From: Alphaproteobacteria bacterium
GTDB lineage: Bacteria > Pseudomonadota > Alphaproteobacteria > Rhizobiales > Xanthobacteraceae
Assembly: GCA_005884685.1 (NCBI GenBank)
Contig: VBAH01000059.1
Location: 124,001-188,000, forward strand
Direction of reading: 5' to 3'
Length of the DNA: 64,000 nucleotides
Made by a program: the position numbers and the translations under genes. Shown here piece after piece: positions 50,290 to 57,826 of the stretch. The notes under the pieces were generated by a model that saw nothing but the letters and a program-made list of their open reading frames with translations, did no database searches and was not told where the DNA came from. Numbering within the stretch: position 1 is the stretch's first letter; each line of letters starts with the position of its first letter.

Positions 50290-51486
50290 ATGGATCGCTT
50301 CGAGCTAGCCCCCAGGCCGGGTGAGAGCGTGTATCTGCCGGTTGTCGTACCGGACTTTGTTCTGTCACCGCCTTCTCCGAAGGTGCTGATTCAACTTCGC
50401 GCGGACCAGCCGGGAAAGACGCCGCAACGCGTCGAAGACGTACTGACCTACCTGTGTCTGGTGGCTGCGCAGGCCGACTTGCCGGCGAACGGCTTCGTGG
50501 TTGACTACGAGTCGCTTGGCAGGGCCGTCTGGGGCCCTGATCTTCGCCCGCCACGCTGGCAGGTGAAGATCAAGTCGTTGCTTGCGCGACTGGGGTGCTA
50601 CCCGGAGCCGCATAAGGGCTGCCCTGCCTACTGCGGCCTGAAGGGCGCGCAGACCTGGCACTTGCACCTTTCGGTGACGTTGCCCACGGACGTAGCTCCC
50701 CTCTTGCCTCTTGCAGGCCCGTTGAAAGGCACAGGGCAACGACCGCTCTACGCTCCGCTTCTGCTGCTAGGCCGCGCGGCTGGGATGTTGTTCGACGACG
50801 TGCGCGTTCTGAGTGCCATCCTGTCCGAGTCGCGGTTCAGCCTGGCGGGTGAGCCTCGTCTCACCACACGAAGAAGGGTGTTCCGTTTCGACGGCTCGCA
50901 CCCTCTCAAGGGCGGCTCACCCCTGCACGTGTTGCTGACCAAGGCCATGTTCTCGTCCGGCGGCTACCTGGACCAGGACATGGTCAGGCCAATCGTTGAC
51001 AAATACCTGTCGTCCCTGGTCAGGCTGGAAGAATGGACCGGCTTGTCGGTCGTTGTTTCGCGGTCGAAGAAGGTGAAGTGCTCGGCGTCAAAGGCCCTGG
51101 CCTTTCTGCGAGCCAGAGAGGGCCTGCCGTCGGCGGCGATCGGCGCGTGGCGCGTGTCTATCACCGCCAAGGCCGACTTCTTCACGGCCCTAAAGAACAA
51201 GCTCCAGGAGCAGGCCAAGGTCATCCTGTCACCGGACTACTCACCAGTGGACGAGAAGGAGAGACGGGCGGAGTCAGGTAACAAGCCAAAGGAGAAGTTG
51301 GACCAGGAAGAGCTTCGTCGGCGTGTTGTCTTGTGTCTCAAGGAGATGAAGATCAAACAGACGGCCCTGGCGAAAAGGCTGCAAGTCACGCGCAGGGCCG
51401 TGTGGGGCTTCGTACATGGAAGGACGAACTTCCGCGAGACCAAGGCCGTACTGCTTCACCGCTGGCTTTTGGCCCTGGGTCGCTAG
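50290..51486 (+). CDS. HTH protein next to the iterons, candidate replication initiator (398 aa)
   Basis: ATG 50290 follows GAAGGGACCT; ATG 50278 is an alternative. The C-terminal 60 residues are an XRE-like HTH ('MKIKQTALAKRLQVTRRAVW' then 'GFVHGRTNFRETKAVLLHRW'). The N-terminal 300 residues form an unknown domain with 'LTYLCLVAAQADLPANGFVV' and a possible winged-helix part ('VDYESLGRAVWGPDLRPPRW'). Being the only long plus-strand gene here and adjoining the iterons, it may be an initiator or an origin-binding regulator. The stop shares CTAG with the convergent 51483 gene. Confidence 0.65.
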   Translation: MDRFELAPRPGESVYLPVVVPDFVLSPPSPKVLIQLRADQPGKTPQRVEDVLTYLCLVAAQADLPANGFVVDYESLGRAVWGPDLRPPRWQVKIKSLLARLGCYPEPHKGCPAYCGLKGAQTWHLHLSVTLPTDVAPLLPLAGPLKGTGQRPLYAPLLLLGRAAGMLFDDVRVLSAILSESRFSLAGEPRLTTRRRVFRFDGSHPLKGGSPLHVLLTKAMFSSGGYLDQDMVRPIVDKYLSSLVRLEEWTGLSVVVSRSKKVKCSASKALAFLRAREGLPSAAIGAWRVSITAKADFFTALKNKLQEQAKVILSPDYSPVDEKERRAESGNKPKEKLDQEELRRRVVLCLKEMKIKQTALAKRLQVTRRAVWGFVHGRTNFRETKAVLLHRWLLALGR

Positions 51487-52142
51487 TCCAGGTCAGCCAC
51501 GCCCTCAACGTCAGGCGCGGCCTTGTTCTTTTGGCCGCGCTGAGGTGGCAGAGCAATATCCAGGTAGGCGCTGTCGGCCTTCGAGACCATTCTTCCCAGG
51601 GATGGGTTGAACACCATGTCGGGCGACCGATCCGGCGTCGTAGAGGAAGACGTCGTCTGCATCAGGTAGGAGTACGTCTTGAGTTTTATGGTCCACTGCG
51701 CAGGCGGCCCGAGCTGGTCGGGCCAGTGCTCCAAGGCGAACTTGAGCGCCCTGGCGTACACCTCGTCGGGCAGGAGAGGGCACTCGCCACTGACGATCGG
51801 GGAGGCGAGATACTCCGCAGCACCCTTGGCGAACAGGAGCGCCACCGCGTAGTGGGTCTGGGGGAACGTGGCTTTGGACTTCATGGTCACCAGTTTCGCT
51901 GCCGGTTCTTCCTTTCCGGCCTTTTTCTCAGCCTGCGTCGCGGTCCTTTCGCAGCGCGGGCAGATCCCTTCGCCCACGCCGGTATTGAAGCGGAACACCT
52001 GGCTCTTCTCAGGGATGGGCCTGCCGCAGACGGCGTGCTTGCCGTCGCGGGTGAAGTGCCTTCTGGACCAGCGGCCAGGGCCTTTATGGCCCATGCTCTG
52101 CCAGGCCACCCACTCACCCGTCGCTTTTTCCTGGTTGCTCAA
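51483..52142 (-). CDS. hypothetical protein with the DnaB-like helicase tail (219 aa)
   Basis: Residues 179-219 match the last 41 residues of the helicase at 34 positions (NPSLGRMVSKADSAYLDIA, PPQRGQKNKAAPDVEGVADLD), and DNA similarity extends over about 130 nt. The N-terminal part contains Cys pairs (HAVCGRP, GICPRCERT), a likely zinc site, followed by a helical region. The two proteins may bind a common partner. The alternative is a recent segmental duplication. Confidence 0.7.
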   Translation of the reverse strand: MSNQEKATGEWVAWQSMGHKGPGRWSRRHFTRDGKHAVCGRPIPEKSQVFRFNTGVGEGICPRCERTATQAEKKAGKEEPAAKLVTMKSKATFPQTHYAVALLFAKGAAEYLASPIVSGECPLLPDEVYARALKFALEHWPDQLGPPAQWTIKLKTYSYLMQTTSSSTTPDRSPDMVFNPSLGRMVSKADSAYLDIALPPQRGQKNKAAPDVEGVADLD

Positions 52143-52348
52143 GTCGAAATCTCCTCAGCTCTCTTGATGACGACCACCAGCTCCGTGAACAGATACCTGG
52201 GCGAGCGCGGCCCGTCGGGCATGACGTAGGGCTGCCCGATCGCGTTGAGGTGGTGGACCTTCGCCTCGTAGGGCTCGTCCCAATCGCCGTAGATCGCTAA
52301 CAGGTCGCCGGGCCTGAGGCCCAAAGCCTTGTAATCGTTGGTTGCCAT
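52139..52348 (-). CDS. hypothetical protein (69 aa)
   Basis: ATG 52348 is preceded by GGAAGGATGAC. The product is a small beta-rich protein ('GLRPGDLLAIYGDWDEPYEA', 'MPDGPRSPRYLFTELVVV'), resembling an SH3-like fold by pattern only. It overlaps the downstream gene by 4 nt. Confidence 0.65.
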   Translation of the reverse strand: MATNDYKALGLRPGDLLAIYGDWDEPYEAKVHHLNAIGQPYVMPDGPRSPRYLFTELVVVIKRAEEIST

Positions 52349-52349
52349 G

Positions 52350-52643
52350 TCATCCTTCCACAAGCAGGGCTACTTTCCCCAGGCTGATCGCCTTGTCGAT
52401 CTCTTCCACCCTCACGGCGTGCTCCTCCATCCTCAGGATGAGAAGGGCCCTGAGGGCCAGGGCCGCCTTCTTCGCGCTGTAGAAACAGCTCTCGAGCTGT
52501 CTGGCCGCCACAGGCAGGCCGTCATGCCCGCGGAAATGGGCGTAGGCGAACCTGTCCACGTACCAGAGCTTTCCCTTCTTGATCCTCCCTTGGTCATCGA
52601 GGTAATAGACGCACGCGCCCGCTTTGGCGTCTTTGCGCAACAT
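52350..52643 (-). CDS. hypothetical protein (97 aa)
   Basis: A compact protein with an N-terminal beta-rich part (GACVYYLDDQGRIKKGKLWY) and a helical C-terminus (SAKKAALALRALLILRMEEH). It lies 15 nt after the GHKL ATPase gene with an AGGAGAG-type site. No function assigned. Confidence 0.65.
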   Translation of the reverse strand: MLRKDAKAGACVYYLDDQGRIKKGKLWYVDRFAYAHFRGHDGLPVAARQLESCFYSAKKAALALRALLILRMEEHAVRVEEIDKAISLGKVALLVEG

Positions 52644-52658
52644 AGGGCTTTCTCTCCT

Positions 52659-54551
52659 CTAGTTCTCGTCCGCGGCGAGGACGACGCCTCTTTCCTTGGC
52701 AATCAGCGCGAGGGGGTCTCCCTCCAGCGAGTTGTTACGCAGGGCCTTTTCCAGCTCCCCTTTGACCTCCAGGAGCTTGCTCTTCCAGAGATCGAGCGAG
52801 CGGCCCGACTCGTCGAACATGGCCAGAACGTCCAGGGCCCTGGCGTGGGACAACTTGAGCTCCTCCACGCCCTCTCGCTGCGAGTCGGCCAACTCGTGTA
52901 GGAGACCGAGCAGACCTTGTCTGATGAATTTCTGGATCGCCTCGTGGTACTTGGCAGCCCGCCACTCTTGGGGTGACTCAGGCTTGAATATCTCGGCCGC
53001 GCGGTCTACGACCTGTGAAACGATCGTGTCGGCCAGTTGTAGCCAGCCTGTAAGGCCGATAGAGGCCAACCTGACCAGGCGATCTTTGTGAAGAACGACC
53101 TGGATCTCCTTCTGGTCGAAACGCTCCTTACCGTCCAGTACGCGTACGGGTGACTGGTCCACTGAGTTGTCAAACACCCCGACGTGGTAACGCGTACCCA
53201 GGTAGCCATGGCTCTTCTCGTAGAAACTCAAGGGCAGATGTTCTGTGAGCGCAGTGCCAAGGACCTCTTCCTGAGCGGTGAGCTTCCTGCGCTCCAGGAC
53301 CTCTACGTGCCTGGCCACGGTCTCCAGGGCCTCCGCGTGGCTCAAGAACTTGAACAGCCGCGCGTGGTAAGAGCCGAAGAATCGGTTGAGGCCGTTTACC
53401 AGGGCCTCTGGTTCGGTGTTCGTGCGCGAGCAGTTCCGATGGTCTATCAAATAGAAGAGCTTGAACTGGTTGGCCTTGACCGCTAGATCGTGTCTGCGAG
53501 GGGCCACCACCACGCGTAGCGCTTCACAATGCTTCGAGCAGGCCTTGTGAAGCCAGAGAGCGCTGACCCACTTGCGATTATCCGTGGGCGCATAGAAATA
53601 GGGCTCTGAGAGGTCGTCACTCTCCACCCCGACGTCACCGGCGAATATCTTCCGTATTCGCCGTTCTCTCTCCTCCACGTAGAGGTGTTTGCGTGTGCTC
53701 GTCTTCTTGCCCGAAGAGCTTTTCTTCTTGGGCCTGCCCGCGGCCTGTATCTCTTCGAGAAGGCGAGCCCTCTCTTTCAGCATGGCCTCCTTCGCCTCGG
53801 TCCAGACCGGGCAGTCGTCCTTGGGGTCGTTTCTCGCCGTGTTCAGGCGCATGGCCAGGTTCGTGACCACCGTGCCGCCCACGCCGTACTTGGAGTTGGG
53901 CCAGGTGGCGACGTGAACGCCGACGTTGTAGAGGTGAAGATCGCCCGTGAGGTTGAAGTGCCCCACGAACCAATCGCCATCTACCGACCACTTACCCTCG
54001 CGAGCGCCCTGAGAGATCCTCTCGTTGTCCAGGAAGACCTTGGTCTCCACGTACTTGACGTCGCGCTTGAGGTCGGCGCGCAGCCTGGTCAGGTCGTAGT
54101 TGGAGAGCGGCCTGTAGAGGTCCACCTTGACCGTGCAGCCGGGCTGGGCCTCCTCGAGCTCTTCGAGGCGATAGGCCAGGCCGTCCTTGTCCAGGTCCAC
54201 GGACATCTTCCACCGGTTGCTCGTCCAGGAGCAGGCGCCGTGCGGCATGAGCTGCCCGCGGCCCATGCGAAAAGCGCCGAACTGCTTGGCCTCCCTGGCC
54301 TCATGCGGCCTGCCGAAGGTCTCGAAGTTGTTGACGATCTCCTCTCTGCTCGCGAAGCCCTTGCCCGGGTCGGCGATGCTCAGCCGCGAGAGGGACGTGG
54401 TGATGTAGACCTCAGGGGCGCCGGCGTCGATGGAGTTCTGCACGGCCTCCAGGATGGCCCGGTCCACGCCGCCGGTCTGGTCCCTGATGACCTTGGCCAG
54501 TAACTCTTCGTGGGCGCGGAACTTGCGCAGCTCGCCGTTCGTGTTCGTCAT
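52659..54551 (-). CDS. GHKL (HSP90/MutL-type) ATPase-domain protein (630 aa)
   Basis: The N-terminal Bergerat fold is clear: 'AILEAVQNSIDAGAPEVYI' (N box), 'LSIADPGKGFASREEI' (DxGxG-like, here DPGKG) and 'FGAFRMGRGQLMPHGA' (ATP lid). The middle and C-terminal parts are long, charged and unlike MutL, HSP90 or gyrase B. It could be a topoisomerase-like, Morc-like or repair ATPase. ATG 54551 overlaps the gp88-like stop (ATGA). The coupled gp88-like gene is shared with other phages. Confidence 0.75.
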   Translation of the reverse strand: MTNTNGELRKFRAHEELLAKVIRDQTGGVDRAILEAVQNSIDAGAPEVYITTSLSRLSIADPGKGFASREEIVNNFETFGRPHEAREAKQFGAFRMGRGQLMPHGACSWTSNRWKMSVDLDKDGLAYRLEELEEAQPGCTVKVDLYRPLSNYDLTRLRADLKRDVKYVETKVFLDNERISQGAREGKWSVDGDWFVGHFNLTGDLHLYNVGVHVATWPNSKYGVGGTVVTNLAMRLNTARNDPKDDCPVWTEAKEAMLKERARLLEEIQAAGRPKKKSSSGKKTSTRKHLYVEERERRIRKIFAGDVGVESDDLSEPYFYAPTDNRKWVSALWLHKACSKHCEALRVVVAPRRHDLAVKANQFKLFYLIDHRNCSRTNTEPEALVNGLNRFFGSYHARLFKFLSHAEALETVARHVEVLERRKLTAQEEVLGTALTEHLPLSFYEKSHGYLGTRYHVGVFDNSVDQSPVRVLDGKERFDQKEIQVVLHKDRLVRLASIGLTGWLQLADTIVSQVVDRAAEIFKPESPQEWRAAKYHEAIQKFIRQGLLGLLHELADSQREGVEELKLSHARALDVLAMFDESGRSLDLWKSKLLEVKGELEKALRNNSLEGDPLALIAKERGVVLAADEN

Positions 54552-55276
54552 GGTCGTCCTCGCAACGCTTCTCGAAAACAGATCTTGCACTTGGCGCAGG
54601 TGACGTTCAGGCCAGGGCCTTGCTCGTAAGGGCAAACAAGCGCGCCCCCTGCGCGCTTGACTCTCTCGCCTGGTAAGTGGCCTTCATCCCGGAACACTAG
54701 GTCAACCGGGAAGGCCGGGGCCGTCTCGCCCGCCGTGAGCATGTAGGCGATCTTCACGCGCGGAAGCGCACATTCCGGTGGCCCTGTTTCCTTGTCCGTG
54801 GAAAACCAGGCCTCGACGTTGGGCTCAAGGGCCATGCCGGCGAGGACGGGCATTATCTCCCTGTCTCGCCAGGAGCGCGTGTAGAAGTAGAAGGCCGTGT
54901 GAGGCAGCCGCCTGAAGATGCGCCAGCAGGAGATGGCGTAGGCCTGAGAGTAGAAATCGCCCGAGCCGTGTACGCGCAATACCTGCACCGCGCGCTTCTT
55001 GAGGACGGACACAAGCCAGTCTTCAAAGTCGGCCCCGTGGCTGTATCGCAGGTTTCGGGCCAGGCCCATGGTCACGCTCGGCATCCGGAAGAAGCCGGAG
55101 TTGGCGTAGCACAGCTCTTCGCAGAGCTTGCTCCTGCCTGGACAAGTGGTCACCGCCGGCAGGTCCCACACCCAGAGGATGTCCTTCTTTCCTAGTTTCG
55201 TGTTCCCGTGTTGTATGTCGCCATGGTCTTCTTCACGCGGCCGTACCCTGGCCGCAAGCGGGAGAGCGAACGGCAT
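54548..55276 (-). CDS. phage gene-product-88-like protein (242 aa)
   Basis: The gp88 pattern is visible: 'NTKLGKKDILWVWDLPAVTT' then 'CPGRSKLCEELCYA' with three closely spaced cysteines, 'YSHGADFEDWLVSVLKKRAV', 'VHGSGDFYSQAYAISCWRIF' and a C-terminal 'CPYEQGPGLNVTCAKCKICF' cluster. These proteins are common in actinobacterial and other phages; their function is unknown, though the Cys arrangement suggests a metal or Fe-S site. Start 55276 is the longest plausible; a GTG about ten codons later is possible. Confidence 0.75.
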   Translation of the reverse strand: MPFALPLAARVRPREEDHGDIQHGNTKLGKKDILWVWDLPAVTTCPGRSKLCEELCYANSGFFRMPSVTMGLARNLRYSHGADFEDWLVSVLKKRAVQVLRVHGSGDFYSQAYAISCWRIFRRLPHTAFYFYTRSWRDREIMPVLAGMALEPNVEAWFSTDKETGPPECALPRVKIAYMLTAGETAPAFPVDLVFRDEGHLPGERVKRAGGALVCPYEQGPGLNVTCAKCKICFREALRGRP

Positions 55277-55319
55277 CTCTCGCGGTCCCTTTTCAGGGTT
55301 GTCTTTTGTTAAAAAAACG

Positions 55320-55742
55320 TTAGCCGGCGGCCTTGACCAGACCGACGACGATAGCTATCGGCAAAGGCGCGCTCTCCACCATTCCTGTCTTCACGTAGCC
55401 TCGCCAGAAGGCGCCTTCTTCACTGATGACCATTGAGGCCTCGTAGACGAGCACGCGGTCGCCTTCAGAGGGCCTGACGGGGTCAGCCAGTTGCCTGACG
55501 CCGGACTCCGGCTTGACGCCTGGTAGTGGTCTCAGGCCCTGAGGCGCGCGCCTCAGGAACTTCAATCTGTCCACAGGCTCCGTGAAGACGACCTCGGAGG
55601 CGTCCTGTCGGGAATCAAGGAATGCCCTGTAGCTCTTGAGCCTGGCCAGGACATCGGCGGCGTGCGGCCCTTTGAGACTAAGGACGACGCAGGCGACGCC
55701 CTCGTCAGAGTCATCTCTGTCGATATCGAGAACGAGGATCAC
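55320..55742 (-). CDS. hypothetical protein (140 aa)
   Basis: The product begins with an acidic 'MILVLDIDRDDSDEGVACVV' strand-turn pattern and ends with the hydrophobic 'APLPIAIVVGLVKAAG', perhaps membrane-associating. No known family was recognised. It is first in the operon leading to gp88, with an upstream 62-nt gap. Confidence 0.6.
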   Translation of the reverse strand: MILVLDIDRDDSDEGVACVVLSLKGPHAADVLARLKSYRAFLDSRQDASEVVFTEPVDRLKFLRRAPQGLRPLPGVKPESGVRQLADPVRPSEGDRVLVYEASMVISEEGAFWRGYVKTGMVESAPLPIAIVVGLVKAAG

Positions 55743-55804
55743 GGTTGTCGCTCTTTGGCGTGCAAGTGCGGGCGCAAACCGTCATCCTAGCAAGGACGTC
55801 CAAG

Positions 55805-55957
55805 TTAACTGATGTCTTCGAGTGCCTTGTTGATCTCCTCGTCCGTCTCGTCACCAGGCCACTTCCCCAGCGCGCTAGAAAGAGCGCGAGCGTTTCTCTT
55901 CGCGCGGTCGGCCTCGCGCTCCAGGATGATCGCGGCAAACACGCGGACCCTCATCAT
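55805..55957 (-). CDS. small hypothetical protein (50 aa)
   Basis: The gene starts in a TAATG overlap with the PurE stop (ATG 55957) and encodes a helical, charged protein ('ILEREADRAKRNARALSSAL', 'KWPGDETDEEINKALEDIS'). Translational coupling and composition support it. Confidence 0.55.
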   Translation of the reverse strand: MMRVRVFAAIILEREADRAKRNARALSSALGKWPGDETDEEINKALEDIS

Positions 55958-56964
55958 TACCGCGGCAGATGTTCATTCATGGCGCGGACCCGCCGTTCCT
56001 GCTCCTCGCGCATTTTCTTGAGGCTGTCCCTGAGCGGGGACACGGGCGGCGACAGGAAGGTCGCGGCGAACAGGGCGGCGTTGATCGCGCCAGGCCGGCC
56101 GATCGCGAAAGTCGCAACCCCCGGCGGCATCTCCATGAACGGCTGCACGAATCGGTCGATCGAGGCGACTTGCCCGGTCACGATGGGAACGGCGAGGACG
56201 GGCAGTAGCGTCGCGCGGGCCACCCTGCAGGCCAGGCCGATCCCTTGATCCGACCCCGCGATGAAGGCCGCCGCCCCTTCGTCCTCGTCCTTCGCCACGG
56301 CGCGCGACAGTTCGAGATCCGTGACCGTCTCCCCAACTACGCGAAAGTCGTGAAGCACCCCGAGCTTTTCAAAGTGACCCGATGCGTGCCGAAGAACCTC
56401 GTGCTGCGGCCCCCTCTCGGCAAGCACAACCACCTTCCTGGCTCGAAACTGGTTCTTTCCCGGCCGCCCAGGCGGGAGGTCCGGCCGGCCGGCGGCCAGA
56501 CGGGCGCGCAAGGCGTCGTTCTCAAGGGCGAGGATCGAGGCGGCAAAGCGCGCGGCGCGGTCGGCGCCGGCAGGCCCGATGCCTACCGTCGCGACTCCGA
56601 CCTCGGCGGGCATCTGCATGATAGACAGCAGGGCGTCCACGCCGCGCAGCGGGGTAGCGACCACGGGCACGCCGATGACGGGCACGATTGTCTTCGACGC
56701 CGTCATCCCCGGCAGGTGAGCCGCCCCGCCGGCACCGGCGATGATCAAGGCCAGGCCTTTCCCTTCCGCCTCGTTGGCATACTCGAACAAGTAATCGGGG
56801 CTGCGGTGCGCGGAGCGGACTTGCACATCGCATTTGACCCCGAGGTCCTTCAGGGCGTCGGCGGCGTGGCGCATGGTCTTTAAGTCGGAGTCGCTCCCCA
56901 TGACGAGGCCGACGACCCGATTGTCCGTCTCCGCCGCAATCTCTTCCACTGTCGCCTCCAACAT
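55957..56964 (-). CDS. purE: double-domain PurE-like N5-CAIR mutase / AIR carboxylase (335 aa)
   Basis: The first half (about 10-150) is a complete PurE domain: 'VGLVMGSDSDLKTM', 'VQVRSAHRSPDYLFEYA' (catalytic His), 'IIAGAGGAAHLPGMTA' and 'PVIGVPVVATPLRGVDALLS'. The second half (about 175-315) repeats the fold ('KVVVLAERGPQHEVLRHASG', 'AAAFIAGSDQGIGLACRVAR', 'LPVLAVPIVTG') without the SAHRSP and AAHLPG motifs, so it is probably structural. It would carry out the purine-pathway carboxylation/mutase step in the cytoplasm. ATG 56964 or 56991 are both possible. Very high GC and isolation suggest recent capture from the host. Confidence 0.85.
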   Translation of the reverse strand: MLEATVEEIAAETDNRVVGLVMGSDSDLKTMRHAADALKDLGVKCDVQVRSAHRSPDYLFEYANEAEGKGLALIIAGAGGAAHLPGMTASKTIVPVIGVPVVATPLRGVDALLSIMQMPAEVGVATVGIGPAGADRAARFAASILALENDALRARLAAGRPDLPPGRPGKNQFRARKVVVLAERGPQHEVLRHASGHFEKLGVLHDFRVVGETVTDLELSRAVAKDEDEGAAAFIAGSDQGIGLACRVARATLLPVLAVPIVTGQVASIDRFVQPFMEMPPGVATFAIGRPGAINAALFAATFLSPPVSPLRDSLKKMREEQERRVRAMNEHLPR

Positions 56965-57747
56965 CGACCACTCGCTCCAAGCGGGCCACATCCCGCTCGC
57001 TACCAGTCGGGATTGTAAAGGCGGAGCGACCGCACGGCAACCGAGAGGCGGCTGGGGCGAGTGGTCATGCGCAGCGGCGGAATGTTGTCCTGCGGATAAT
57101 GCTTATAGACGGACTGGCCGGCCTTCCCTTTGCGCCTTGCCCTCTGGCGGCCGGCCTCGATCATGAACGCTGCCGCCGTCCCCCTGGCCCACCCCTCCCC
57201 CTGTGCGCGCAAAACGGGGGCCGGCGCGAGCGTCCCCTACACCCTCGCCGGCCGGCCGGGCGGATGCCGGCAGGCCCGCCAAAGGGCATTATCCGCAAGC
57301 GGGCGCGCGGACCGACAGGCCCGCCCGGGGAAGCCCCAGGAGGCTGTCCGGAGTGGCCGTTGGCGCCGCGGCAGGCGCTGGTACGCTGACCATCGGGAGG
57401 GCTGCCAGGCGACGCGAACCGCTGACACCGCCGAGCCGTCTTTGTTGGGTGCTGCTCCGCCCGCGCATCCCCCAGGTTTGAGGGCCGCTCCATGACGACC
57501 GCCGGTCTGAACACCCCCCCCCGCCCCTTGTCTTCACGCCTGACTGGGTGGAGAAGCAAAGGCACCGCTACGCCAATCACCCCGCCCACAGCCGCCCGAG
57601 GCTGTACAACCTCTGGGTCGAGGGGCGGCTCCAGCCATTCCGGGACCGCATCGAGGCGTGGGTCGCGCCGGCGTTGTCGTGCCACCTGCTCACGGTGACG
57701 TAGACGCCTGGGTGCATGTCATCCAGACTCATAGGGTTGCTCATTTT

Positions 57748-57763
57748 TGTTTTCCTGAAAACA
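57748..57763. repeat. TGTTTTCCTGAAAACA palindrome
   Basis: Related to 48479 and 60017 (same GTTTTCCTGAAAAC core). It follows the ribonucleotide reductase terminator and lies just upstream of the truncated minus-strand frame at 57744. Confidence 0.5.
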
Positions 57764-57764
57764 G

Positions 57765-57799
57765 TACGGGCACCGGTGGAAGTTCCACCGGTGCCCGTA
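57765..57799 (-). terminator. terminator of the ribonucleotide reductase gene
   Basis: A 17-bp stem (57765-57781 with 57783-57799) with a single-base centre lies 28 nt after the stop. On the minus strand it is followed by CTGTTTTC, part of the adjacent palindrome. Confidence 0.65.
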
Positions 57800-57826
57800 A
57801 TCCTAACGCGCACAAGATCGCGTTAG

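Larger units (their letters stand above)
56965..57826. other. GC-rich interval with gene debris after purE
   Basis: This stretch has GC blocks such as GCCGGCCGGCCGGGCGGATG and no intact gene. A plus-strand frame at 57492-57703 reads MTTAGLNT, then a run of nine C shifts the frame, and the continuation encodes 'PLVFTPDWVEKQRHRYANHP' and 'YNLWVEGRLQPFRDRIEAWV', natural-looking but broken. A minus-strand start at 57744 (MSNPMSLDDMHPGVYVTVS) also loses coding character within about 20 codons. A host-derived insertion into a phage gene would explain both. Confidence 0.5.
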
